Below, one piece after another: positions 9,693-18,595 of a stretch of DNA of 64,000 nt. The notes beneath the pieces were generated by a model. That model did no database searches. It saw only the letters and a program-made list of their open reading frames with translations, and had not been told where the DNA came from. Position numbers and translations under genes: made by a program. Source of the DNA: Porphyromonadaceae bacterium (lineage in GTDB: Bacteria > Bacteroidota > Bacteroidia > Bacteroidales > Dysgonomonadaceae); contig JAJFTO010000019.1 of NCBI GenBank assembly GCA_021372865.1, positions 211,268-275,267 of the forward strand, given 5' to 3'. The first letter of the stretch is position 1, and each line of letters starts with the position of its first letter.

Positions 9693-9723
9693 ACGCAGTC
9701 AAAGTAAGTGCGTCTTGTCTTTG

Positions 9724-10626
9724 TTACCACAACGGTGAGGGGTAGACACCGCTTTCAGCGAGGTCTTTCAGTTTCGCCACCACATCAGGACGGTCTTCGG
9801 CATAGGTTACACCAAACCATTTTGAGGGAGTGTCGAGTACCTTCACGGTCACCTTACCACTTACAGTGAGGTTATTCACCAGCAAGGGAATAAAAAATTC
9901 GGCTTTGATATTTCCGGCATTTTCCTTCAGAAATTGTACGAAATAATCATCTGAATACCGGAAGTAATCAGGCGTAAAGCCCCACATGTTCATCGACACA
10001 GGCGTATTGTCACCGATGGGTACCCACTTGTCATTTTCATCCTTGTAGGATACCTTGCCATCGACACGCATCACCTGGGTACGTTCCACCACGCCGGTGA
10101 GATTGCCCTCCACATCGGTTTCACATATACCGCGTGCCACGGTACCGCTTTCCGAAAGAGTGTTTCCCACGCGGTAACCCACCATACAATACCTGTTTTC
10201 ACTGTGAGCGAGCTCCGAAAGGAAGTCTGCCAGTACTTTGAAACTCTCACGTCCGTAAAAATCGTCTGCATTGATCACAGCAAACGGCTCATGGATGACT
10301 TCTTTTCCCATCATCACCGCGTGGTTGGTACCCCACGGCTTCACCCTGTCAGGGTTTAGTGTAAATCCCTCCGGCAGATTATCGAGTTCCTGGAACACCA
10401 GTTCGACTGGTATTTTTTTCTCATATTTACTGACAATTTTTTCCCGGAAGTCATTTTCGAATGATTTCCGGATTACGAATACCAGCTTGCCGAATCCGGC
10501 ATTCACGGCATCATAAATTGAATAATCCATGATGGTCTCCCCACCAGGTCCCAGGCCGTCAAGTTGTTTCAATCCGCCATAACGGCTTCCCATCCCTGCG
10601 GCCAATACAAATAATGTAGGTTTCAT
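9724..10626 (-). CDS. NTP-transferase family nucleotidyltransferase
   Basis: About 300 residues, opening with LFVLAAGMGSRYGGLKQLDGLGPGGETIMDYSIYDA. This is the sugar-phosphate nucleotidyltransferase P-loop-like motif (GMGSRYGGLKQ, residues 11-21). A metal-binding AVINADDFYGRE lies near residue 115. The domain would attach a nucleotide to a sugar phosphate or similar substrate; the substrate is unknown. The gene starts just before the CNNM gene. A TATATTTG box at 10659-10666 may be its -7 element. Confidence 0.85.
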   Translation of the reverse strand: MKPTLFVLAAGMGSRYGGLKQLDGLGPGGETIMDYSIYDAVNAGFGKLVFVIRKSFENDFREKIVSKYEKKIPVELVFQELDNLPEGFTLNPDRVKPWGTNHAVMMGKEVIHEPFAVINADDFYGRESFKVLADFLSELAHSENRYCMVGYRVGNTLSESGTVARGICETDVEGNLTGVVERTQVMRVDGKVSYKDENDKWVPIGDNTPVSMNMWGFTPDYFRYSDDYFVQFLKENAGNIKAEFFIPLLVNNLTVSGKVTVKVLDTPSKWFGVTYAEDRPDVVAKLKDLAESGVYPSPLW

Positions 10627-10658
10627 TCTTCGCGTTTATTAATTTAATTTTTACCCCA

Positions 10659-10666
10659 CAAATATA
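10659..10666 (-). promoter_or_regulatory. Putative -7 box (TATATTTG) for the nucleotidyltransferase gene
   Basis: This matches TAnnTTTG on the minus strand, 33 bp before the ATG. No good -33 element was seen. Confidence 0.4.
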
Positions 10667-10719
10667 GGATTTTTACGGTTACGGAGAAAGAGAAACGGCA
10701 TCCAAATTGACGTCCATAC

Positions 10720-11394
10720 TTACATTAAATGAGAAAAGGCATTCCACAACACCTCCTCCGGAAGAGGAGCAGTAACGGAGATTTCTTCCTTTGATACGGG
10801 ATGAATAAAGGAGACTGTGCGGGCATGCAGGCTGATGCTTCCGTCAGGATTGGAGCGTTCCGCACCATATTTAAGATCTCCCCTGAGGGGAGAACCAATT
10901 TTTGCAAGCTGGCAGCGTATCTGATGGTGCCGGCCGGTCTCCAGGTCTACCTCCAGCAGGAAATAGTTTTGAGAGGCGGCGATCAGCCGGTAATGAAGTA
11001 CCGCCCGCTTGGTATGTGGTTTTTCAGTATCGTAAGCGATTGATTTATTGGTTTTTTCGTTCTTTATAAGATAATGAATCAATGTATCTTCATCTGCTGC
11101 CGGTCTGTTTTTCACAACGGCCCAATAGGTTTTCTTAATTTCCCCGTTGCGAAACATGTCATTGAGCCGTGTGAGGGACTTACTGGTTTTCGCGAATACC
11201 ACCACTCCACTCGTAGGCCGGTCGAGCCGGTGTGTCACACCACAGAAAACGTTCCCCGGTTTGTGATATTTTTCTTTCAGATAAGCTTTTACCTTATCAG
11301 ACAAAGGTTCGTCGCCCGTCTTATCTCCCTGTACAATCTCGCCTGCCGCCTTGTTGACTATAATAAGGTGGTTGTCCTCATATAAAACTTCCAT
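10720..11394 (-). CDS. RluA-family RNA pseudouridine synthase
   Basis: The 224-residue protein carries the RluA catalytic motif CGVTHRLDRPTSGVVVFAK near residues 51-69, whose Asp in HRLD is the catalytic residue. RHHQIRCQLAKIGSPLRGDLKYG follows near residue 155. There is no S4 domain, which fits short RluA-type enzymes. It converts uridine to pseudouridine in rRNA or tRNA; the exact site cannot be told from sequence. It is a single gene between fabG and the nucleotidyltransferase. Confidence 0.9.
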   Translation of the reverse strand: MEVLYEDNHLIIVNKAAGEIVQGDKTGDEPLSDKVKAYLKEKYHKPGNVFCGVTHRLDRPTSGVVVFAKTSKSLTRLNDMFRNGEIKKTYWAVVKNRPAADEDTLIHYLIKNEKTNKSIAYDTEKPHTKRAVLHYRLIAASQNYFLLEVDLETGRHHQIRCQLAKIGSPLRGDLKYGAERSNPDGSISLHARTVSFIHPVSKEEISVTAPLPEEVLWNAFSHLM

Positions 11395-11478
11395 ACGACT
11401 CTTGTTATGATACTTTTAAAAAGTTCAGAGGCACATAGGATCTCCTGTGTGCCTCCGAAATAAAATTTATTACCCGAA

Positions 11479-12225
11479 TCAGGTATTCATCCCGCCGCAG
11501 ACATTGATTACCTGTCCACTCACATACGAAGATAGATCCGAGGCAAGGAAAAGAGCTACATTCGCAACATCCTCCGGTGTGCCGCCACGCCGCAATGGTA
11601 TTTGTTTGGCCCATTCGTTGCGGACTTCCTCTGAAAGTTGTCCTGTCATATCGGTGATAATGAAACCTGGAGCGATGGCATTGGCCCGGATACCCCGTGA
11701 ACCGAGCTCCTTGGCGATCGATTTGGCAAGTCCTATCATTCCGGCTTTTGATGCCGAATAGTTTGCCTGCCCTGCATTTCCCGACACCCCTACTACGGAA
11801 CTCATGTTCACAATACTGCCCGATTTCTGGCGCATCATCACGGGTGTCACGGCATGTACAAAATTGAATGCCGATTTCAGGTTCACGTTGATCACCGCAT
11901 CCCATTGCTGTTCACTCATTCGCATCATCAACCCGTCTTTGGTGATGCCTGCGTTGTTTACCAGCACATCAATGCGTCCGAAATCCTGCATAATCTGATC
12001 CACTACTTTGTGTGATTCATCAAAGTTGGCTGCATTGGATGCATAACCTTTACACTTCACGCCGAGGGAAGCTATTTCATTTTCGGTGGCTTTACCGGTT
12101 TCATCGATGACCAGGTCGGTGAATGCAATATTTGCTCCTTCCGATGCATATTTCAGTGCGATGGCTTTGCCAATCCCACGGGCTGCACCGGTAATAAGGG
12201 CTGTTTTTCCTTCTAATAACTTCAT
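11479..12225 (-). CDS. fabG: 3-oxoacyl-[acyl-carrier-protein] reductase
   Basis: The 248-residue short-chain dehydrogenase has the NADP-binding TGAARGIGKAIAL (residues 12-24), NNAGITKDGLMMRM near 89, the Ser in NMSSVVGVSGNAGQ and the catalytic YSASKAG, then the RANAIAPGFIITDMT tail region. All are typical of FabG, which reduces beta-ketoacyl-ACP in fatty-acid elongation. A TetR regulator lies 138 bp upstream in the same direction. Other SDR reductases are possible, but the motif set and length fit FabG closely. Confidence 0.9.
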   Translation of the reverse strand: MKLLEGKTALITGAARGIGKAIALKYASEGANIAFTDLVIDETGKATENEIASLGVKCKGYASNAANFDESHKVVDQIMQDFGRIDVLVNNAGITKDGLMMRMSEQQWDAVINVNLKSAFNFVHAVTPVMMRQKSGSIVNMSSVVGVSGNAGQANYSASKAGMIGLAKSIAKELGSRGIRANAIAPGFIITDMTGQLSEEVRNEWAKQIPLRRGGTPEDVANVALFLASDLSSYVSGQVINVCGGMNT

Positions 12226-12363
12226 ACAATTATTTTTAATCTATAATAATTCCTATTGAATCCCAATTCTCATCTTATCAGCGCCAACCGTTCACTTGCC
12301 TACCGCTGTATCTGACAAACCTCGACTACCAAAGTTGATTGCTGATTGCAGAAACCAGACCGC

Positions 12364-12954
12364 TCACTTTACATACATCCCTTTAAACAAAATATCCGAA
12401 ATGAGTTCACGGTCCTCTTTTATGTTGTAATCGAGTTTCATGGCACCACGTATGGTGGGTACCTCAAGCCCTTTAAATGCGTAATGCAATATCTCGGCAG
12501 TCTGTTTTACATCCTGTAGCTGAAAGATTCCTTTTTCACATCCGTCCTGAATAATAGTCTCAAGATAGTGAATCTCTTTCTTATCAAACTCCTTACGTAC
12601 ATTTTCCACTTTCCAGATATCCCGAAAGAAGTCGGCACGGAGTGTACCATTGCGCGTAACCACCTCCTTGATGGCATACAAACGGGTAAAAGCCAGCAGT
12701 ATGAGCTTTTCGTCGGCGGGAATCTTACGTCGAATTACCTCCTCCAGCTTACCATACAGCACACCGAGCTCCGATTCAATTACAGCTTTGTATATTTCAT
12801 TTTTGTTGCTGAAATAAGTGTACAGCGTACGTCTTCCCCTTTGGGAAGCTTCGGCAATATCATTCATTGTCGTATTTTCAACACCTTTTTTCGCGAAAAG
12901 CTGCCGAGCTACGTCAATTAAATCGTTCTTGGTTTTTGAAATGGCTGAAGTCAC
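12364..12954 (-). CDS. TetR/AcrR family transcriptional regulator
   Basis: The 196-residue protein has the N-terminal TetR helix-turn-helix (DLIDVARQLFAKKGVENTTMNDIAEASQRGRRTLYTYFSNKNEIYKAV spans about residues 11-58) and a variable ligand domain. The start is a GTG at 12954: the frame upstream meets a stop without any ATG. A perfect inverted repeat TGCACAT-N11-ATGTGCA begins 7 bp upstream, which suggests self-repression. Being next to fabG, it may control membrane lipid synthesis, but this is inference. Confidence 0.88.
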   Translation of the reverse strand: MTSAISKTKNDLIDVARQLFAKKGVENTTMNDIAEASQRGRRTLYTYFSNKNEIYKAVIESELGVLYGKLEEVIRRKIPADEKLILLAFTRLYAIKEVVTRNGTLRADFFRDIWKVENVRKEFDKKEIHYLETIIQDGCEKGIFQLQDVKQTAEILHYAFKGLEVPTIRGAMKLDYNIKEDRELISDILFKGMYVK

Positions 12955-12960
12955 TTTTTC

Positions 12961-12991
12961 TGCACATTTTATTTATATATGTGCAAAAATA
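12961..12991 (-). promoter_or_regulatory. TetR-type operator (TGCACAT-N11-ATGTGCA) overlapping a -7 box
   Basis: A perfect 7-bp inverted repeat (12961-12967 and 12979-12985) overlaps by two bases a TATTTTTG -7-like box on the minus strand (12984-12991). The position just before the regulator's start codon is what autorepression would need. Confidence 0.6.
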
Positions 12992-13045
12992 AAACAAAAA
13001 TTTCAAATCCCGACGCCATTGTAATAAAAATATCCATATCTGCTG

Positions 13046-13618
13046 TTATTTTTTTTTGAGTAATACCGCAGCCTCGCATACCTCCTGGTACCACTCCTCA
13101 CCGAATTTTCTGATCAGCGGTTCTCTTAAAAACCGGTAAAGAGGCACACCTTCTTTAAGACCAAGCTTCAGTGCAGGCCGGCAAACCGACCAGCGGTGAT
13201 AGTTCACTGCCGTAAAATCGACATACTCATGCAATCTGATCGGGTAGAGATGGCAAGAAATTGGTTTTTGCACAGAAATACGCCCCTCTCTAAATGCACT
13301 ATCTATCACACATTTGCAAATACCGTTTTCATCAAACCGGGTAAAAACGCACTCTTTACCCTCAATGATGGAAGTAACCAATTCCCCGTCGGTATCGGTA
13401 TAGGCAATTCCCTGCTTGTCGATCAACTCCAGTGCTTTGGGCGAAAGATCTTTCCTGATTTCAGGCAGAATTTCATTCATCTGGTCAAATTCCTCCCTTG
13501 TGATGGGAGCGCCCGATTCTCCCTCCACGCAGCACTGACCTTTACATTTACATAGGTCGCAAATAAACTGTTCTTCGAATATGTCGTCAGAAATAAGTGT
13601 ATTCTGTATTTGTATCAT
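13046..13618 (-). CDS. DUF3109 family cysteine-rich protein
   Basis: The 190-residue protein has a cysteine cluster near the N-terminus (ICDLCKCKGQCCVEG, residues 19-33), further cysteines (GKECVFTR, GICKCVID), and the ISCHLYPIRL motif. This is the DUF3109 pattern, related to metal-binding YkgJ-like clusters. Function is unknown; the clustered cysteines suggest a metal site. It follows the CPBP protease gene by 27 bp in one likely operon. Confidence 0.85.
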   Translation of the reverse strand: MIQIQNTLISDDIFEEQFICDLCKCKGQCCVEGESGAPITREEFDQMNEILPEIRKDLSPKALELIDKQGIAYTDTDGELVTSIIEGKECVFTRFDENGICKCVIDSAFREGRISVQKPISCHLYPIRLHEYVDFTAVNYHRWSVCRPALKLGLKEGVPLYRFLREPLIRKFGEEWYQEVCEAAVLLKKK

Positions 13619-13645
13619 TTTAATATGGGTTTGTTTTATTGATCA

Positions 13646-14527
13646 TTAAGACTGCGTTCTGATTCTACTTCGGAAGATCCGAAACAGAAGAAAAGTGACC
13701 AGCGCACTCACCAGCGCAGCAATAAAATAGGAAAAAGTGACGGGCTGCTCATCCATGCGGACAAACCATTCGGTTTTGCCCCAAAAAAAATTCATCAAAA
13801 TAACCGAGGCATTATTTACGAAATGAAAAACAACCGGAACCCAGAAATTCCCCGAGTAGAGGAACAGGTATCCCAGCAGCGTCCCAAGCACCATCCTCGG
13901 TAAGAAACCGTAAAACTGAAAGTGTACGACACTGAATAAAAGCGCGGTAAGCCATACCGCTGCATGACCGTTTCTGAATTTTTCCATCAGAAACTGCTGC
14001 AGTGCACCCCTGAAAAACAACTCTTCCGAAATTGCAGCCATACCGGCAACAATGACCAGATTTAGTATCAAAGAACCGATTGTATTTCCGGAAAGTAATA
14101 GTTCGGTTGTTTCCATGGCTGCATTTTCCATGGACCGCAATACCCCTTCAATACCGCTCATCCAGTCCGGCAGCTCCATGGCGCTGTTCCAACGGGTCAG
14201 AAACGATACAAACGGATAGGAGACACAAAATATAAGTACTGTGAAAATAATTTTCCAGATTAGCTTTTTGTTGTTGTTAGTCTTCAGATAATGGGAGGGT
14301 CGGTCTTCGGTAAAAGCAATCACAAGATATGCAGGCAGTGCAATCGCAAAGACCGACTGCAATGCAGAGCTCAAATAGACTTGCGCAGCTCCTTCGGCGT
14401 AGCCCACTCCGGGAATCATTTGCATCAAACGGATAAATATTCCTGCCACGATCACACCGATGAACAACAATAAAAAAAGGTAGATAATTTTGAATCCAGG
14501 TGAAGCTGATTTGAAAATTGGTTGCAT
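13646..14527 (-). CDS. CPBP family intramembrane glutamic endopeptidase
   Basis: The 293-residue membrane protein has about 8 hydrophobic segments and the CPBP (Abi/Rce1-like) catalytic motifs: EELFFRGALQQ (motif 1), HFQFYGFLPRMVLG (motif 2) and HFVNNASVILMN (motif 3). These are membrane proteases of the CAAX-processing fold; the substrate is unknown. A TATCTTTG box at 14545-14552 on the minus strand may be its -7 element. It is divergent from the trigger factor gene. Confidence 0.88.
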   Translation of the reverse strand: MQPIFKSASPGFKIIYLFLLLFIGVIVAGIFIRLMQMIPGVGYAEGAAQVYLSSALQSVFAIALPAYLVIAFTEDRPSHYLKTNNNKKLIWKIIFTVLIFCVSYPFVSFLTRWNSAMELPDWMSGIEGVLRSMENAAMETTELLLSGNTIGSLILNLVIVAGMAAISEELFFRGALQQFLMEKFRNGHAAVWLTALLFSVVHFQFYGFLPRMVLGTLLGYLFLYSGNFWVPVVFHFVNNASVILMNFFWGKTEWFVRMDEQPVTFSYFIAALVSALVTFLLFRIFRSRIRTQS

Positions 14528-14544
14528 TTCTTCTGTTTTAAGTG

Positions 14545-14552
14545 CAAAGATA
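14545..14552 (-). promoter_or_regulatory. Putative -7 box (TATCTTTG) for the CPBP protease operon
   Basis: Matches TAnnTTTG, 18 bp upstream of the ATG on the minus strand; no clear -33 element. Confidence 0.4.
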
Positions 14553-14614
14553 AAGCTTTCGTGTGAATTCCCCGCTCTTCATCACAGAAACGGCTCCGCA
14601 GGGAGTAAAATTTT

Positions 14615-14645
14615 TTTGCAAATTAAAAGAATAACACTAATTTTG
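14615..14645 (+). promoter_or_regulatory. Promoter of the trigger factor gene (TTTG-N19-TAATTTTG)
   Basis: -33 TTTG at 14615-14618 and -7 TAATTTTG at 14638-14645 with a 19-nt gap match the Bacteroidota housekeeping promoter well. The gene's ATG is about 70 bp further on. The promoter lies inside the upstream extension of the open frame, proving that the extension is not translated. Confidence 0.75.
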
Positions 14646-14717
14646 CACTCTTATTTAAAAAAAGGATTCAATCGGTTGAAATTAACCGACTTTCACAAAA
14701 AAAAATCACCCATTCTA

Positions 14718-16166
14718 ATGAAGTCATCACTGAATAAAAAGGACGAGGTAAATGGAACCATCGTCATCGAACTGGAGAAAACAGATTATCAGGAAAAAGT
14801 AGATAAGTCTCTGAATCAATTCCGCCAAAAAGCAAATATCCCCGGCTTTCGTCAGGGAAAAGTGCCCAAAAGTATTATTCAAAAAATGTACGGTAAAGCG
14901 GTGTTGGTAGACGAGGTCAACAAGATTGTCACAGAAGAGCTGACCGGTTTCATTCGGGATAACAAACTGAAGATTTTGGGTGAGCCCATCTCCGACGACA
15001 GTGAAGAAAAGCGGGTTGATCTTGATAAGGATGAAATCCTGACGTTTTATTTCGATGTAGCACTTACGCCGGAATTTGATCTGCAGCTCGACAAAAACAT
15101 CGAACTGACTTATTATCAGGTAAAACTGGAAGAGGACCTTCTGGAAAAACAGATGGATGCGTACAAACAAAACTATGGCACATATGCGTCCATTGAAGGG
15201 GAAGCAAAGGATACCGACCTCATCAAGGGAACGCTTACAGAAATGGACGGCGAAAAGGAAAAAGAAAACGGTCTGGTAATTGAAAACGCCATTCTGATGC
15301 CTTCCTATGTGAAGGAAGAAACAGTGAAGAACAGTTTTATCGGTGCCAAGGTGGGTGATCAAGTGGTGTTCAACCCGAAAAATGCATATGACAACAACGA
15401 AGCAGAGGTGGCTTCATTGTTACAAACGACCAAAGAACAGGTGAAAGATATCAATGCCGACTTCCGTTTCGACATCAAAGAAGTGACCCGGTATCAGGAA
15501 GCAGAATTGAACCAGGAACTGTTCGACCGTGTACTGGGTGAAGGAGTTGCCAGCACCGAAGAAGCGTTCCGCACAAAGGTGTCGGCAGAGCTTGGTAACC
15601 AGTTTAAGCCCAACGCAGATCATCTTTTCATCCACGAAGCAAGAGACATTATTGTGGACAAAATGAAAGATGTGCAATTCCCTGACGAGTTTTTAAAACG
15701 TTGGTTACTCGAATCAAGTGATCAAAAAACCTCCGAACAGGTGGAAGAGGATTATCCTGCAATTCTGGAAGATCTCAAATTTCAAATTGCCAAGCAGAAG
15801 ATTGTAGAAGAGAACGGGATCAAGGTAGAATACGAGGACATCGTAACCCTGGCCACAGAAGTGGCCAAGGCACAATTTGCACAGTACGGAATGACCAACC
15901 TTCCGGCAGATGTATTGCAGAACTATACAAAAAGCATGCTTGAGAAGGAAGAAACCATCCGGAATCTTCACGACAGAGCTACAGAAGACAAAATCATCAG
16001 CTGGTTGAAAGAGAATGTAACCGTGATTGAAAAAGAGGTTTCATCGAAAGATTTCAACGAAATAATGCACGAACACGCCCACCTGCATGGAGAAATTGCC
16101 GATGATCATGTAGACGATCATGCTGCGGAGGACTCTTCTGAAAAGGTGGAGACACCGACTGAATAA
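14718..16166 (+). CDS. tig: Trigger factor (ribosome-bound chaperone, peptidyl-prolyl isomerase)
   Basis: 482 residues from ATG 14718. The N-terminal ribosome-binding domain shows the signature NIPGFRQGKVPKSIIQKMYG near residues 37-56. A PPIase-like middle domain and a helical C-terminal arm follow. It binds nascent chains at the ribosome exit. The start is set by the promoter at 14615-14645 and by family homology. The last ~35 residues are rich in His and acidic residues (HEHAHLHGEIADDH), a tail outside the conserved family core. clpP and clpX follow on the same strand, the classic tig-clpP-clpX order, though clpP has its own promoter. Confidence 0.95.
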   Translation: MKSSLNKKDEVNGTIVIELEKTDYQEKVDKSLNQFRQKANIPGFRQGKVPKSIIQKMYGKAVLVDEVNKIVTEELTGFIRDNKLKILGEPISDDSEEKRVDLDKDEILTFYFDVALTPEFDLQLDKNIELTYYQVKLEEDLLEKQMDAYKQNYGTYASIEGEAKDTDLIKGTLTEMDGEKEKENGLVIENAILMPSYVKEETVKNSFIGAKVGDQVVFNPKNAYDNNEAEVASLLQTTKEQVKDINADFRFDIKEVTRYQEAELNQELFDRVLGEGVASTEEAFRTKVSAELGNQFKPNADHLFIHEARDIIVDKMKDVQFPDEFLKRWLLESSDQKTSEQVEEDYPAILEDLKFQIAKQKIVEENGIKVEYEDIVTLATEVAKAQFAQYGMTNLPADVLQNYTKSMLEKEETIRNLHDRATEDKIISWLKENVTVIEKEVSSKDFNEIMHEHAHLHGEIADDHVDDHAAEDSSEKVETPTE

Positions 16167-16197
16167 ACAGTATAGAACAAAAAAACGGACTGTTTTT
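16165..16197 (+). terminator. Weak terminator after the trigger factor gene
   Basis: AAACAGT pairs with ACTGTTT across a 17-nt A-rich loop, followed by TT. It is weak but sits right at the stop codon. Confidence 0.35.
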
Positions 16198-16208
16198 CAG
16201 GATTTTAT

Positions 16209-16238
16209 TTTGTAGTTCAACAATTCGTTATAATTTTG
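16209..16238 (+). promoter_or_regulatory. Promoter of clpP (TTTG-N18-TAATTTTG)
   Basis: -33 TTTG at 16209-16212 and -7 TAATTTTG at 16231-16238. Transcription would start near 16245, giving a leader of about 100 nt before clpP. Confidence 0.7.
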
Positions 16239-16345
16239 TTTTTTAATTTAGCCGGCAGTCTGCACTCCGGTGTAAAAATTCCGGCACTTTATTTGCAATA
16301 GCTTATTTTGACAAATAAAGAAACAACAATTAATAAAAAAGTCGT

Positions 16346-17020
16346 ATGAAAGACGATTTCAGAAAATATGCAGTAAAGCATCTGGGTATGAGCGGCGGCA
16401 GACTGGACAGTTACATGAACATCACCAGTCAGGGGGGATACATCTCTCCGACCATCATTGAGGAGCGTCAGCTCAACGTGGCACAGATGGACGTTTTTTC
16501 AAGGTTGATGATGGATCGTATTATCTTCCTCGGCACAGCCATCGATGATTACACAGCCAATGTAATACAGGCCCAACTGCTTTATCTCGATTCTGCTGAC
16601 CCCGGCAAGGATATCTCTATCTACATCAATTCCCCCGGAGGGTCGGTCTATGCAGGCCTGGGCATTTATGACACCATGCAGTTCATCTCGAGCAATGTCT
16701 CCACCATCTGCACAGGTATTGCTGCATCAATGGCCGCCGTTCTGCTGGTCGCAGGGACCGAAAAGAAACGTTACGCCCTCACCCACTCCCGGGTGATGAT
16801 CCATCAACCAATGGGAGGTGTACAGGGTCAAGCATCAGACATCGAAATCACTGCGCGGGAGATTGCTAAAATAAAACAGGAACTCTATACCATTATTTCC
16901 AAGCATTCAGGAAAAGCGATTGAAGAGGTAGCGCGCGATTCAGACCGTGATTTCTGGATGACTGCCTCAGAAGCCAAAGAATACGGGATGGTGGATGATG
17001 TTCTGATAAGAAAGGGTTAA
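16346..17020 (+). CDS. clpP: ATP-dependent Clp protease proteolytic subunit
   Basis: The 224-residue protein has the nucleophile Ser128 in GIAASMAAV, His153 in MIHQPMGG, and a C-terminal acidic stretch ([15 protein letters not shown]) that includes the third triad region. [16 protein letters not shown] is also standard. It forms the barrel-shaped protease that degrades proteins fed by ClpX. The N-terminal ~25 residues are somewhat longer than in E. coli. clpX starts 11 bp downstream, so the two are cotranscribed. Confidence 0.97.
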   Translation: MKDDFRKYAVKHLGMSGGRLDSYMNITSQGGYISPTIIEERQLNVAQMDVFSRLMMDRIIFLGTAIDDYTANVIQAQLLYLDSADPGKDISIYINSPGGSVYAGLGIYDTMQFISSNVSTICTGIAASMAAVLLVAGTEKKRYALTHSRVMIHQPMGGVQGQASDIEITAREIAKIKQELYTIISKHSGKAIEEVARDSDRDFWMTASEAKEYGMVDDVLIRKG

Positions 17021-17031
17021 AATTACAGAGG

Positions 17032-18273
17032 ATGGCAAAAAAAGCGAATAGCAGCAATCATTGCAGTTTTTGCGGGAGGAGTGAGCAGGAAGTCAACCTG
17101 CTTATATCCGGCATGACCGGTTATATCTGCGATATGTGTGCTGAACAGGCACATGAGATCGTGAACGACACTTTCAAAAGCAGTACCAAATCGGATCCGG
17201 GAATCTCGCTGACCTCTTTGCCCAAACCGGCACAAATAAAGGAGTTTCTGGATCAGTACGTAATCAAACAGGACAATGCAAAACGTTTTTTGTCCGTCTC
17301 GGTCTATAACCACTACAAACGTATTTTGCAGAAGAATTTAAAAGACGACGTGGAGATCGAGAAATCGAATATCATCATGGTGGGTGCTACCGGTACCGGT
17401 AAAACATTGCTGGCGCGTACCATTGCTAAAATGTTACATGTTCCCTTTACCATTGTAGATGCCACGGTACTCACAGAGGCAGGATACGTGGGAGAAGATA
17501 TCGAAAGTATTCTTACCCGATTGCTGCAGGTGGCTGACTACGACGTGAATGCCGCCGAAAGGGGGATTGTATTCATTGATGAAATCGATAAAATTGCACG
17601 CAAGAGTGACAATCCCTCCATTACCCGTGACGTGAGCGGTGAAGGTGTACAACAGGGACTGTTGAAACTCCTGGAAGGTTCGGTGGTGAACGTGCCGCCC
17701 CAAGGTGGCCGCAAGCATCCCGAACAACGAATGATTGCCGTCAACACCAAGAATATTCTGTTCATTTGCGGGGGTGCCTTCGACGGTATTGAGAAGAAGA
17801 TTGCCCAACGGCTCAACACACGCGTAGTAGGATATGCAGCAAGCAGTGACAAAGCAAATATTGACCGGAACAACCTGTTGAAGTATATTACTCCCCCCGA
17901 TTTGAAATCTTTCGGGTTGATTCCGGAAATTATAGGCCGTCTTCCAATACTCACCTACCTGGAGCCACTCGACAGAGATGCCTTGTTACGCATACTCACA
18001 GAACCGAAGAACTCCATCATCAAGCAATATCAGAAATTGTTTGACATGGATGGGGTGACCCTTTCATTTGATCAGGGTACCTATGAATATATCGTGGACA
18101 AAGCCATTGAATTCAGACTGGGGGCACGCGGACTGCGTTCCATCGTGGAAGCCATCATGATTGACGCGATGTTTACGCTGCCTTCTGAGGAGAAAAAGAA
18201 ATTGCATGTCACGCGTGATTACGCCATACATCAATTGGAAAATTCCGACTTTCACCACCTACGGGTAGCCTGA
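17032..18273 (+). CDS. clpX: ATP-dependent Clp protease ATP-binding subunit ClpX
   Basis: The 413-residue AAA+ unfoldase has an N-terminal C4 zinc finger with Cys11, Cys14, Cys33 and Cys36. The Walker A GATGTGKT lies near residue 118, Walker [10 protein letters not shown] near 181, and the sensor-2 region GARGLRS near 363. The zinc-binding domain recruits adaptors and substrates. It unfolds tagged proteins and threads them into ClpP. Two consecutive hairpins with a U-run follow the stop codon, ending the clpPX transcript. Confidence 0.97.
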   Translation: MAKKANSSNHCSFCGRSEQEVNLLISGMTGYICDMCAEQAHEIVNDTFKSSTKSDPGISLTSLPKPAQIKEFLDQYVIKQDNAKRFLSVSVYNHYKRILQKNLKDDVEIEKSNIIMVGATGTGKTLLARTIAKMLHVPFTIVDATVLTEAGYVGEDIESILTRLLQVADYDVNAAERGIVFIDEIDKIARKSDNPSITRDVSGEGVQQGLLKLLEGSVVNVPPQGGRKHPEQRMIAVNTKNILFICGGAFDGIEKKIAQRLNTRVVGYAASSDKANIDRNNLLKYITPPDLKSFGLIPEIIGRLPILTYLEPLDRDALLRILTEPKNSIIKQYQKLFDMDGVTLSFDQGTYEYIVDKAIEFRLGARGLRSIVEAIMIDAMFTLPSEEKKKLHVTRDYAIHQLENSDFHHLRVA

Positions 18274-18295
18274 TACTCACTCCCGTGAATAAAAA

Positions 18296-18360
18296 AACCG
18301 CCGGTCACAGAAGCGTGTCAGGCGGTTTATTGAAAACGCATGCTTGTCCTGCGTTTTTTT
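18296..18360 (+). terminator. Double terminator after clpX
   Basis: The first hairpin, AACCGCC...GGCGGTT (18296-18327), is followed by a second, AAAACGCA...TGCGTTTT (18333-18357), running into a T tract at 18354-18360. The second has the classic intrinsic-terminator form. Confidence 0.8.
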
Positions 18361-18518
18361 AATACGATTTTTCAGAAAAAAGACGCTTTTTTAAGAAGTT
18401 TATTTGCAAGGATTATTTTTATCCACTATCTTGGATGTATATTTATGGTCCGGCATGCAACTGTCAGAGAATTCATAAGAAAACATACTTACGATGTAAT
18501 TGCGAATGTAGTTTTATG

Positions 18519-18549
18519 TTTGGAAATATAAATTACTTATTTAATTTTG
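18519..18549 (+). promoter_or_regulatory. Promoter of recQ (TTTG-N19-TAATTTTG)
   Basis: -33 TTTG at 18519-18522 and -7 TAATTTTG at 18542-18549 with a 19-nt spacer, 46 bp before the recQ ATG. The rest of the 235-bp spacer after the clpX terminator shows no other feature. Confidence 0.75.
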
Positions 18550-18595
18550 TGTCAGACTTGCGGCGGCCAAATTTTGTCACCGGGTAATTTGCTGA

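Noticed and set aside
14490..14717. Upstream extension of the trigger factor frame (76 extra codons)
   Set aside because: It overlaps the divergent CPBP gene start and contains the tig promoter (14615-14645). The conserved protein begins at ATG 14718.
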